Of a stretch of DNA of 5,688 bases, positions 1 through 5,645 are shown one piece after another (position 1 is the stretch's first letter; each line of letters begins with the position of its first letter). The position numbers and the translations under genes were made by a program. Under the pieces are notes generated by a model that did no database searches, was not told the DNA's origin, and saw only the letters and a program-made list of their open reading frames with translations. This DNA is from Lachnospiraceae bacterium (lineage in GTDB: Bacteria; Bacillota; Clostridia; Lachnospirales; Lachnospiraceae), in assembly GCA_004557975.1 (NCBI GenBank), contig SFEV01000095.1, forward strand, positions 1 through 5,688, in the 5' to 3' direction.

Positions 1-13
1 TATTTCTGTCTCC

Positions 14-21
14 AAAGGAGG
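14..21 (+). promoter_or_regulatory. Ribosome binding site of first regulator gene
   Basis: AAAGGAGG lies 8 bases before the ATG at 30, a near-perfect Shine-Dalgarno sequence that fixes the start codon. The promoter of this gene is not visible because only 29 bases of upstream sequence are in the window. Confidence 0.85.
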
Positions 22-29
22 TTTTTTCT

Positions 30-950
30 ATGATAAACTCTGACTCTCTCGATGCACAGCTCCCTGTTTTCCAGGCTCTGAGCTCCGAAATACGTATTCA
101 GATCATGGATCTGATTCTCGGGCAGAACGGAATTAATCTCAAGCAGCTCGCTTCCAGCCTCAATATATCCATCAGCACCTTAAGCCCGCATGTGGCAAAA
201 TTGCGGGACTGCGGGTTGATCCGTCTTGAGGATGCACCTGCTTCTCACGGCACACAGAAATGCTGCTATCCTGCCATGGAACAGCTTCTGATCAGCCTGG
301 ACCCTCTTGCCAATCTGGCACCGGTCATCCTGGAAGAAATACCGATTGGTCATTATTCTGATTTTGATATTACACCTACCTGTGGTCTTGCCTCCGCAAC
401 CTCTTTTCTCGGCCAGGTAGATGAACCACGTTCTTTTGCACGCATTGACCATTTTCATGCAGGTATCCTCTGGTTCACAACCGGTTACATAGAATATATA
501 CTCCCTAATTCGATCCCGGTAAACCATCGTATTGATCATCTTTCTCTTTCTTTTGAGGTTTCTTCGGAAGCTCCCAGATTCAATAACGACTGGCCTTCTG
601 ATATTGAGTTTTCTCTCAACGGGGTATCTCTCGGTATCTGGACATGTCCGGGTGACTATGGCGGCCGACGTGGTTTTCATAACCCGGCATGGTGGTACAG
701 CTTTCTGAATCAGTACGGTATCCTGAAAAATCTGACCATCAATACAGAAGGGACATGGCTGGACGGACAGAAGTTGTCCGACGTGACGGTGCGTGATCTG
801 AATCTGAACGCACAGTCTATTCTGAAATTCCGCTTCAGTGTCCATCCCGACAGACAAAATGCCCGGGGACTGACACTGTACGGACGCGGCTTTGGAGACC
901 ACAATCAGAATATCCGAATGACTGTGGAATTTTCGCCGGATCCACAGTAA
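30..950 (+). CDS. ArsR-like winged-helix regulator with C-terminal sensor-like domain (paralog 1)
   Basis: A 306-residue one-component transcriptional regulator, predicted cytoplasmic. Residues about 10-68 form a winged helix of the ArsR type: the 'ALSSEIRIQIMDLI' helix, then 'LKQLASSLNIS', the likely recognition helix around 48-60 (TLSPHVAKLRD), and a wing ending in HGTQKCC at 73-79. The metal-binding ELCVCDL-type motif of classical ArsR/SmtB sensors is absent, so a metal ligand is unlikely by that route. Residues about 104-303 form a second domain with marks shared with the paralog at 2110-3033: IPIGHY (104-109), PTCGL (116-120), SFE.SSEAP (174-182), WPSDI.FSLNGV (188-199), PGD (207-209), WW (221-222), NQYG (227-230) and FG..NQ.I (288-295). 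Its short alternating hydrophobic segments suggest a beta-sandwich, possibly ligand- or sugar-binding; that is inference. It converges on the GH43 gene. I am sure it is a DNA-binding regulator but not of the ligand or target. Confidence 0.9.
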   Translation: MINSDSLDAQLPVFQALSSEIRIQIMDLILGQNGINLKQLASSLNISISTLSPHVAKLRDCGLIRLEDAPASHGTQKCCYPAMEQLLISLDPLANLAPVILEEIPIGHYSDFDITPTCGLASATSFLGQVDEPRSFARIDHFHAGILWFTTGYIEYILPNSIPVNHRIDHLSLSFEVSSEAPRFNNDWPSDIEFSLNGVSLGIWTCPGDYGGRRGFHNPAWWYSFLNQYGILKNLTINTEGTWLDGQKLSDVTVRDLNLNAQSILKFRFSVHPDRQNARGLTLYGRGFGDHNQNIRMTVEFSPDPQ

Positions 951-963
951 ACATAATGCCAGA

Positions 964-998
964 AACCGCCGGCGGATAATCAATCCTGCACGGCGGTT
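964..998. terminator. Compound hairpin between convergent genes, candidate bidirectional terminator
   Basis: AACCGCCG (964-971) pairs perfectly with CGGCGGTT (991-998). Inside the loop GGAT (974-977) pairs with ATCC (983-986) around a 5-base loop, giving a two-tier stem. It sits in the 75-base gap between two convergent stop codons, which is where a shared terminator is expected. The T-run after the stem is poor in both directions, so termination efficiency is uncertain. Confidence 0.5.
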
Positions 999-1025
999 CC
1001 TGTATATTACGCAGTTTTATCTGTA

Positions 1026-1988
1026 TCAGTCTTCATAGGAGAAAATCGGTTTTCCCGTCTTCTCATCAAATCTGATTTTCATGATCATAGCATGACGGTT
1101 CGGATTGTACAGAGGATCTCCTACAATCTTTTCTTCTGTACGGGCATGGTAAATCATGACCGGATTTCCTTCCTCATCCGTTGTAAAGCAGTTATGTCCC
1201 GGTCCGTAAATTCCCCTGGATACGTCCGTTTTGCATACCGGATATCGCTCTTTTGTCCATGCACGCGGATCAAGCAGATCTGCATCCTCATCCACAGTCA
1301 GCATACCGATGCAGTAATCCGGACCTGTCTCTGAAGCAGAGTAGGTCAGATAGATTTTCCCGTCATGCTTAATAACAAACGGTCCCTCATTTACCCAGAA
1401 ACCGATGCGCTCCCAGTCATAATCCGGAGAGGTGAGAAGCACCTGGACAGTCTTCAGCTTGCACGGACTTTCCATCTCTGCGATGTAAAGGTTTGCGATC
1501 TGTGGTCCTACACTTACTTTTTCTGACCACACATAGTAGAGCCGTCCTTTATTTTCAAAAACTGTTCCATCCAATGAAAATGCCTCAAAGGAGAAAATAT
1601 CATCGTCTGCACGCTGCATTTTTCCCTTTTCCACCCACGGACCTGCCAGAGGATCTTCTCCCTCGCACTCCAGGACGTAAGGACGGATATTCCAGATATT
1701 GTCAGCTTCACCGCCTGCAAAATAAATGTACCATTTGCCATCCAGATAATGAAGCTCCGGAGCCCAGATGTGCTCACTCATAATGCCCTTCTCATGCTTT
1801 GTCCAGACCGTTACTTCCTCTGCATCTGCCAGGCCGGCCAGTGTCTCGGATCTGCGCAGAGCAATCCTGTCATATGACGGAATGGATGCGGTAAAATAGT
1901 AGTAACCGTCCGTATGACGGTACACGTACGGATCTGCACGCTGCAGAATCCAGGGTTCATTGTACTTTAATGTTGTGTTTTTGCTCAT
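1026..1988 (-). CDS. GH43 family glycosidase, probable cytoplasmic exo-alpha-L-arabinofuranosidase
   Basis: A 320-residue glycoside hydrolase family 43 enzyme with a five-bladed beta-propeller fold, predicted to release terminal L-arabinose from arabino-oligosaccharides. The three GH43 catalytic acids are visible: the general base Asp19 in RADPYV, the pKa-modulating Asp140 in SLDGTVF, and the general acid Glu201 in NEGPF. HIWAPELH (73-80) and YGPGHN (261-266) are further family hallmarks. There is no signal peptide and no added carbohydrate-binding module, and the length is that of a bare catalytic domain, so it should act in the cytoplasm on imported substrate. An upstream ATG would add 10 residues (MYIQLRGGFT), but AGGAGG lies 7 bases before the internal ATG at 1988, so that start is chosen. 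The overall pattern recalls GH43 exo-arabinofuranosidases (possibly subfamily 26, from memory). A beta-xylosidase role is less likely given the GH51 gene nearby. Confidence 0.9.
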   Translation of the reverse strand: MSKNTTLKYNEPWILQRADPYVYRHTDGYYYFTASIPSYDRIALRRSETLAGLADAEEVTVWTKHEKGIMSEHIWAPELHYLDGKWYIYFAGGEADNIWNIRPYVLECEGEDPLAGPWVEKGKMQRADDDIFSFEAFSLDGTVFENKGRLYYVWSEKVSVGPQIANLYIAEMESPCKLKTVQVLLTSPDYDWERIGFWVNEGPFVIKHDGKIYLTYSASETGPDYCIGMLTVDEDADLLDPRAWTKERYPVCKTDVSRGIYGPGHNCFTTDEEGNPVMIYHARTEEKIVGDPLYNPNRHAMIMKIRFDEKTGKPIFSYED

Positions 1989-1995
1989 TGTAAAA

Positions 1996-2001
1996 CCTCC
2001 T
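1996..2001 (-). promoter_or_regulatory. Ribosome binding site deciding the GH43 start
   Basis: On the minus strand AGGAGG lies 7 bases before the ATG at 1988-1986. The longer reading frame starting at 2018 would place this site inside its own coding sequence (encoding Arg-Gly-Gly), so the shorter start is favoured. Confidence 0.85.
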
Positions 2002-2022
2002 CTAAGTTGTATGTACATTTTT

Positions 2023-2056
2023 ACGAATTACAGTTGCAGAAATATCTAAAATTCGT
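2023..2056. repeat. Inverted repeat in the divergent control region, candidate operator
   Basis: ACGAATT (2023-2029) and its exact reverse complement AATTCGT (2050-2056) are 27 bases apart centre to centre. The left arm lies just upstream of the rightward -35 and the right arm abuts the -10 boxes of both predicted promoters. This is a plausible place for regulator binding, but no family-specific operator consensus is known to me for these regulators. Confidence 0.45.
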
Positions 2057-2062
2057 TATAAT
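2034..2062 (+). promoter_or_regulatory. Sigma-A-type promoter for the second regulator gene
   Basis: TTGCAG (2034-2039), a 17-base spacer and a perfect TATAAT (2057-2062). A start near 2069 would give a leader of about 40 bases before the ATG at 2110. Spacing and -10 quality are excellent; the -35 matches TTGACA at four of six positions. Confidence 0.75.
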
Positions 2063-2083
2063 ATAACAATAGCGAAAAATCAA
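2055..2083 (-). promoter_or_regulatory. Sigma-A-type promoter for the GH43 gene
   Basis: On the minus strand TTGATT (2083-2078), a 17-base spacer and TATAAC (2060-2055). The -10 overlaps the -10 of the rightward promoter by four bases, so two polymerases could hardly bind at once. It gives a leader of about 60 bases before the GH43 ATG at 1988. Confidence 0.6.
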
Positions 2084-2092
2084 GCACTTTCA
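2080..2092 (-). promoter_or_regulatory. Degenerate cre-like site (possible CcpA box)
   Basis: Minus strand TGAAAGTGCTTGA resembles the catabolite responsive element core (AAAGCGCTT) but has T in place of C in the central CG and lacks a good right arm. It overlaps the -35 of the GH43 promoter and lies just downstream of the rightward transcription start. Catabolite repression of arabinan genes by CcpA is common in Firmicutes; the match here is weak. Confidence 0.25.
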
Positions 2093-2095
2093 GAG

Positions 2096-2102
2096 AAAGG
2101 AG
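2096..2102 (+). promoter_or_regulatory. Ribosome binding site of second regulator gene
   Basis: AAAGGAG ends 7 bases before the ATG at 2110, supporting that start codon. Confidence 0.85.
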
Positions 2103-2109
2103 CATATAA

Positions 2110-3033
2110 ATGCTCTATATAAAAAATCTTGACGACGGCATTCCGATTTTTAAGGCACTCGGATCCGAGCTTCGTATCAAACTGATCAAGCTGCTCCTTG
2201 AAAACAAGGAGATGAACATGAATGAGCTTGCTTCACGTCTCGGTATCACCAACGGCGCTCTGACCAGCCACGTAAAAAAGCTGGAGGAAAGCGGCATTGT
2301 CACTATTCTCAGCGAACATGCAGGCCATGGCAACCAGAAGGTCTGCCGCGTTAACGTTGATAAAATACTGGTCGATATCCTTGCGAAGGATGCGAAGGCT
2401 CAGAGTGACAGCTACTCCATCGATATTCCGATCGGACATTATTTTAATTACTCTGTTTTTCCGACCTGCGGGCTTTCCACGGCAAAGAAGCTGATCGGTG
2501 AGGTCGATGATCCGCGCTATTTCGCACATCCGAGTCACGTGGATGCTCAGATCGTATGGTTTGCAAAGGGACATATTGATTATCTGATACCAAATATGCT
2601 GCCGCCCGGTCAGAAAATCAATCAGATGACGATTTCTTTCGAGATCAGCAGCGAAGCTCCCGGTACCAACAGCTACTGGCCTTCCGATATCACCTTTTCA
2701 CTCAATGGTGTAAAGCTGGGCATGTGGACAAGTCCCGGTGATTTCGGAGATGTCCACGGCATGTTTACACCGACCTGGTGGTTCCCGAACTGGAACCAGT
2801 ACGGGCTTCTGAAGATGCTTGTCATCAATCAGAAGGGCACTTTCATAGACGGCCTGAAAATCTCGGATGTCACGACGCAGCAGCTTTCGCTCACGTCACA
2901 GGATGATCTTCGTTTTCGTTTCCAGACGCAGGAACCGGCACGCAACATCGGCGGGATCACACTGTTCGGCAAAAATTTCGGCAATTACAATCAGGACATT
3001 AAAGTACGTGTTGAGTACAGTCCAATCGACTGA
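2110..3033 (+). CDS. ArsR-like winged-helix regulator with C-terminal sensor-like domain (paralog 2)
   Basis: A 307-residue predicted one-component regulator, homologous end to end with the protein at 30-950; by hand count about half of the aligned residues are identical over the ~200-residue C-terminal domain without gaps. The winged helix spans about 10-68, with ELASRLGIT at 39-47, likely recognition helix 48-61 (NGALTSHVKKLEES) and wing HGNQKVC (73-79). Shared C-terminal marks are IPIGHY (106-111), FPTCGL (117-122), SFEISSEAP (176-184), WPSDITFSLNGV (190-201), TSPGDFG (207-213), WW (223-224), NQYG (229-232) and FG..NQ.I (290-297). No metal-sensor motif is present. It is transcribed divergently from the GH43 gene with overlapping promoters, the classic arrangement for a regulator controlling its neighbour and itself. 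I infer that it senses arabinose or an arabino-oligosaccharide. Whether it represses or activates cannot be told from sequence. It may fall in the COG4189 predicted-regulator group, from memory. Confidence 0.9.
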   Translation: MLYIKNLDDGIPIFKALGSELRIKLIKLLLENKEMNMNELASRLGITNGALTSHVKKLEESGIVTILSEHAGHGNQKVCRVNVDKILVDILAKDAKAQSDSYSIDIPIGHYFNYSVFPTCGLSTAKKLIGEVDDPRYFAHPSHVDAQIVWFAKGHIDYLIPNMLPPGQKINQMTISFEISSEAPGTNSYWPSDITFSLNGVKLGMWTSPGDFGDVHGMFTPTWWFPNWNQYGLLKMLVINQKGTFIDGLKISDVTTQQLSLTSQDDLRFRFQTQEPARNIGGITLFGKNFGNYNQDIKVRVEYSPID

Positions 3034-3049
3034 CACTACACTGTATACA

Positions 3050-3063
3050 GCAGCCCAGGCTGC
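3050..3063 (+). other. Small GC-rich hairpin after the second regulator
   Basis: GCAGC (3050-3054) and GCTGC (3059-3063) form a 5-base-pair stem with a 4-base loop, next to the perfect 10-base palindrome CTGTATACAG (3041-3050). No T-run follows, so it is not a terminator alone; it could assist the stronger one downstream. Confidence 0.35.
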
Positions 3064-3078
3064 CAGATTATGCCTGTA

Positions 3079-3150
3079 TGTCCGCTTTCCGCTTTACTCA
3101 TGAGTCATTCACCTGTCCAGAACAAGCAGAAAGCGGGCATTTTTTATTTT
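3079..3150 (+). terminator. Strong rho-independent terminator of the second regulator gene
   Basis: TGTCCGCTTTC (3079-3089) pairs with GAAAGCGGGCA (3129-3139) over 11 base pairs including one G-U wobble, followed at once by TTTTTTATTTT (3140-3150). The 39-base loop contains the palindrome ACTCATGAGT (3096-3105), which can form a secondary stem. The T-run orientation fits rightward transcription from 2110-3033. For leftward transcripts from 3166 the stem lacks a T-run, so their terminator is not evident. Confidence 0.8.
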
Positions 3151-3165
3151 CTATGCAAAATTTTT

Positions 3166-3426
3166 CTACCAGCGCCGTTCCACATCCGGACATTTCCGTA
3201 CCTTCAGCGCAGCACGCAGCTCCACAAAACAGCCGCAGAGCCGGCACATTCCGTTTATCATATTGGGACAGTCCCGGCAGATCCGGAGCCGTTTTTCGTA
3301 CAGCTCCTGATCCACACGGTCATCTGCGTTCAGTCCGGCAATATAGGCGTCAAGCTTTTCAAAATATGCTTCCTCTGAATCCTCATGCAGAAGACATTTC
3401 CTGCACGCTCTGAGCAGCTCTCCCAT
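3166..3426 (-). CDS. Small cysteine-rich protein, DUF6171-like, probable metal binder
   Basis: An 86-residue protein with eight cysteines in a zinc-ribbon-like layout: CRKC at 8-11, CRDC at 50-53, CRLCGC at 61-66 and a last Cys79. The middle (17-48) is acidic and probably helical (EEAYFEKLDAYIAGL, then ELYEKRLRIC). The signature INGMCRLCGCFVELRAA (57-73) matches my memory of DUF6171, a family of unknown function found in clostridia; I cannot confirm this by search. The paired cysteines suggest zinc or an iron-sulfur centre. The ATG lies 3 bases after the abfA stop codon and has only a poor ribosome binding site (AAGGG directly abutting the ATG), so translation is probably coupled to abfA by reinitiation. 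No functional tie to arabinose metabolism is evident; the linkage may be incidental. Confidence 0.8.
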   Translation of the reverse strand: MGELLRACRKCLLHEDSEEAYFEKLDAYIAGLNADDRVDQELYEKRLRICRDCPNMINGMCRLCGCFVELRAALKVRKCPDVERRW

Positions 3427-3429
3427 CCC

Positions 3430-4932
3430 TTATCTCACAGTCAGATGTACAACTGCACATGATGGGATTGTAAAGGAAAGACCGCTTTCTGTAATCTGTA
3501 CATCCGCAAAGGTACGCACCTGTACATTATCCGGATTTTCAAACGTATTCATCTGATGCATCTCTCCGGATACAATCTCTGCGCATACCTCGCTGACACT
3601 GCGTCCGCTGATCACTGCCTCCACTGGAATTGCTCTGTCGAGGGAAGCGTTTGTCACTGTAATATGTAATGTTCCATCCTCTGATACAGAAACGGACTCC
3701 GTCAGATCCGGAACCTGGTATTCCTGCTCAAGTCCGATATACTCAGACTCAATGGAGCTCTCAACCAGCATTGCATCCTGATGATCCTTATACATGTCAA
3801 ATACGTGGTACGTCGGTGTCAGAATCATATCGGCACCGTCTGTCAGAATCACGGACTGAAGCACATTTACCATCTGCGCCAGATTGGCCATCTTCACACG
3901 GTCAGAATGTTTGTTGAAGATATTCAGTGTCATGCCCGCAACAAGCGCATCGCGGATCGTGTTCTGCTGATACAGGAATCCCTCATTTGTACCCGGCTCA
4001 ACCGTATACCACGTTCCCCACTCATCAACAATCATTCCAAGCTTCTTATCCGGATCATACTGATCCATAATCGCTCCATGGTTGCGAATCAGTTCATCCA
4101 TAAAGTAAGCCTTGCTCAGGGTCTTATACCATACCTTGTCATCGAAATCCGTTGCACTTCCTTTGATATCCCATCCCTCCGGGAAAACATAATAGTGCAG
4201 TGACAGCCCATCCATGAATCCGTGGAATTTATCCTCACAGTGATGGAAGCATGTTTTCAATACCTCACTGGTCCACTCATAATCGTCCACATTCGGTCCA
4301 CAGCAGATCTTATTGATATGCTGATCCTTCTTATAATCTCTCACGTATGTCTGATATCTGCGATATTCATTTGCATAATAATCCGGATTCATATTTCCGC
4401 CGCAGCCCCAGTTTTCATTGCCGACGCCGAAATATTTCACCTTCCACGGTTTCTCACGGCCGTTCTTCCGGCGCAGGTCCGCCATCGGTGAAATTCCTTC
4501 AAAGGTCATATACTCCACCCACTCGGACATCTCGCGCACTGTGCCGCTTCCGAGATTTCCGTTCACATACGCCTCACAGCCAAGCTGTTCACAAAGTTCA
4601 AAATACTCATGTGTACCGAAGCTGTTATCTTCCACAACACCGCCCCAATGGGTATTGATCATCTTCTTGCGGGTTTCCTTCGGACCGACTCCGTCCATCC
4701 AGTGGTATTCGTCAGCAAAGCAGCCACCCGGCCAGCGCAGTACCGGAACCTTAATTTTTTTCAGTGCCTCCACCACATCGACACGCATTCCGTTTTTATT
4801 CGGAATCGGAGAATTCTCCCCTACATAAATCCCTTCGTAAATACATCTTCCAAGATGCTCCGAAAAATGCCCGTAAATCTCTTTGTGAATTTTGCTGCGC
4901 TTTTTTTCAGGGTTAATTACCAGTTTAGCCAT
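3430..4932 (-). CDS. abfA: GH51 alpha-L-arabinofuranosidase, cytoplasmic
   Basis: A 500-residue glycoside hydrolase family 51 enzyme (EC 3.2.1.55) that releases L-arabinofuranose from arabino-oligosaccharides or arabinoxylan fragments by a retaining mechanism. The catalytic acid/base is Glu173 in GVGNENWG (169-176) and the nucleophile is Glu304 in IVDEWGTWY (301-309); both are intact. Other family marks are GHFSEHLGRCIYEGI (21-35), VLRWPGGCFADEYHW (64-78) and LHYYVFP (245-251). A TIM barrel fills roughly 20-390 and a C-terminal beta domain follows to the end, the usual GH51 architecture and length. No signal peptide is present, so it acts in the cytoplasm and needs an oligosaccharide importer that is not in this window. 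AAGGAG lies 6 bases before the ATG at 4932. It is probably expressed from the promoter at 5033-5060, together with the downstream cysteine-rich gene. The family assignment is near certain; the natural substrate is not. Confidence 0.97.
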   Translation of the reverse strand: MAKLVINPEKKRSKIHKEIYGHFSEHLGRCIYEGIYVGENSPIPNKNGMRVDVVEALKKIKVPVLRWPGGCFADEYHWMDGVGPKETRKKMINTHWGGVVEDNSFGTHEYFELCEQLGCEAYVNGNLGSGTVREMSEWVEYMTFEGISPMADLRRKNGREKPWKVKYFGVGNENWGCGGNMNPDYYANEYRRYQTYVRDYKKDQHINKICCGPNVDDYEWTSEVLKTCFHHCEDKFHGFMDGLSLHYYVFPEGWDIKGSATDFDDKVWYKTLSKAYFMDELIRNHGAIMDQYDPDKKLGMIVDEWGTWYTVEPGTNEGFLYQQNTIRDALVAGMTLNIFNKHSDRVKMANLAQMVNVLQSVILTDGADMILTPTYHVFDMYKDHQDAMLVESSIESEYIGLEQEYQVPDLTESVSVSEDGTLHITVTNASLDRAIPVEAVISGRSVSEVCAEIVSGEMHQMNTFENPDNVQVRTFADVQITESGLSFTIPSCAVVHLTVR

Positions 4933-4938
4933 ATCCTA

Positions 4939-4944
4939 CTCCTT
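4939..4944 (-). promoter_or_regulatory. Ribosome binding site of abfA
   Basis: Minus strand AAGGAG (within AAAAGGAG, 4946-4939) sits 6 bases before the ATG at 4932-4930, confirming the start. Confidence 0.85.
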
Positions 4945-4953
4945 TTGTTCTAT

Positions 4954-4963
4954 GAATATATTC
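4954..4963. repeat. Palindrome in the abfA leader, candidate operator
   Basis: GAATATATTC is a perfect 10-base palindrome about 8 bases upstream of the abfA ribosome binding site and well downstream of the predicted promoter. A bound repressor here could act as a roadblock. Such AT-rich palindromes also occur by chance. Confidence 0.3.
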
Positions 4964-4972
4964 TGTTTCTGC

Positions 4973-5022
4973 GCTCCTGTATCATACGCCGATTTTTCCC
5001 GTACGTCTGTTTTTCAGGGAGC
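4973..5022 (-). promoter_or_regulatory. Potential stem-loop in the abfA mRNA leader
   Basis: In the transcript, GCTCCCTG (5022-5015) can pair with CAGGAGC (4979-4973) with one bulged C, enclosing GTACG (5004-5000) pairing with CGTAT (4988-4984). This lies just after the predicted transcription start. I do not recognise a known riboswitch, and no T-run follows to make it an attenuator. Confidence 0.3.
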
Positions 5023-5032
5023 TATAAAAATC

Positions 5033-5060
5033 ATTATAACTGAAAGCAAATAAATAGCAA
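5033..5060 (-). promoter_or_regulatory. Sigma-A-type promoter of abfA
   Basis: Minus strand TTGCTA (5060-5055), a 16-base spacer and a perfect TATAAT (5038-5033). It gives an untranslated leader of roughly 95 bases before the abfA ATG. The region upstream of it is very AT-rich, which could act as an UP element. Confidence 0.65.
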
Positions 5061-5095
5061 GCATTTTTCAAAAATAAAAATTATTTTACTTTTTT

Positions 5096-5515
5096 CTAAA
5101 TTAAATTCCAAAAAATGCAGAGCATGAAATCTGCCTCTTTATTAAGCTTTATAGATCTGACATCCTTAAGATTAATTTGTGAACCTATCCTTTCATTGAC
5201 AGTCATTTCATGACTCATTGGCACAAACCTCCTGTCGATTTTAAGCCAGTCATTTTCAATATAATACTGATAAACATAGCCCTTTCTGTACCATATAAGA
5301 GCTATTAGAACCGATATACCATATATAGCCAATATCATCCCTATCACCCATAAATTTTCCATCAGCACGCCAGGAAAATCATGAGGCCGGGCAATAAAGA
5401 AACCGAAACAGATAATCAAAACGGTAATGGCCACAATATAACACAATGTCTTAACCCAGTCATGATGTTTAAACAAGGAATGATTATAAGTCCAGCTGTA
5501 CTTTTTATTCTCCAT
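5096..5515 (-). CDS. Small two-helix membrane protein of unknown function, possibly C-terminally truncated
   Basis: A 139-residue protein I do not recognise. The N-terminus is polar (1-20), followed by two hydrophobic stretches at about 22-42 and 53-76 that look like transmembrane helices; the basic WYRKGY (75-80) suggests the loop after helix two is cytoplasmic. Residues 80-128 form a soluble tail with a possible beta pattern (YVYQYYIENDWLKIDRRFVP, then INLKDVRSIKLNKEADF) that recalls small PH-like bacterial membrane proteins, from memory only. The frame ends abruptly in MLCIFWNLI inside AT-rich sequence and next to a run of six T, so the end may be truncated or frameshifted. The start is supported by GAGG 6 bases before the ATG. 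It is upstream of and co-directional with abfA, but abfA has its own promoter. The gene is AT-richer than its neighbours. Confidence 0.65.
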   Translation of the reverse strand: MENKKYSWTYNHSLFKHHDWVKTLCYIVAITVLIICFGFFIARPHDFPGVLMENLWVIGMILAIYGISVLIALIWYRKGYVYQYYIENDWLKIDRRFVPMSHEMTVNERIGSQINLKDVRSIKLNKEADFMLCIFWNLI

Positions 5516-5545
5516 CTCTTACCTCAATCTTTCCATTATTTAAGG

Positions 5546-5576
5546 TTACAATGTAAATTCTGATACTCTCATGAGA
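5546..5576. repeat. Two short palindromes upstream of the membrane-protein gene
   Basis: TTACA-A-TGTAA (5546-5556) and TCTCATGAGA (5567-5576) are perfect inverted repeats within 31 bases, 31-61 bases upstream of the ATG at 5515. They could be operator sites; I could not identify a convincing promoter for this gene nearby. Confidence 0.3.
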
Positions 5577-5602
5577 ATAATAATCTCCCGTTGAACAAAA
5601 TC

Positions 5603-5645
5603 GCTGCGCGATGGCCTGCCAAGGCTATGGCGCAGCTTTCTTTTT
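5603..5645. repeat. Large interrupted hairpin, terminator-like or part of a dispersed repeat
   Basis: GCTGCGC (5603-5609) pairs with GCGCAGC (5630-5636), and inside it GCCT (5614-5617) pairs with AGGC (5622-5625) around the loop GCCA, separated by a symmetric GATG/TATG internal loop. TTTCTTTTT follows on the plus strand, like a rho-independent terminator, but no plus-strand gene precedes it in the window. On the minus strand it could end a gene lying to the right, with a weaker T-tract (GATTTTGTTC). The rest of 5516-5688 shows no convincing gene. Confidence 0.5.

Noticed and set aside
180..983. Long minus-strand reading frame (267 codons) opposite the first regulator
   Set aside because: It lies antisense to a well-supported gene with strong paralog conservation; its product is Arg/Cys-rich, low in recognisable motifs, and no ribosome binding site was noted.
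1989..2018. Longer GH43 start adding MYIQLRGGFT
   Set aside because: The added segment contains the AGGAGG ribosome binding site of the internal ATG, and GH43 homology begins after the shorter start.
3070..3413. Two plus-strand frames opposite the cysteine-rich gene
   Set aside because: They begin within a terminator and run antisense to a conserved eight-cysteine protein; no family features are seen.
3669..5043. Several plus-strand frames opposite abfA
   Set aside because: They are antisense shadows of a clear GH51 gene with intact catalytic residues.
5099..5125. Frameshift extension of the small membrane protein past its stop
   Set aside because: The alternative frames give AT-driven low-complexity peptides, so no extension can be claimed from this sequence alone.
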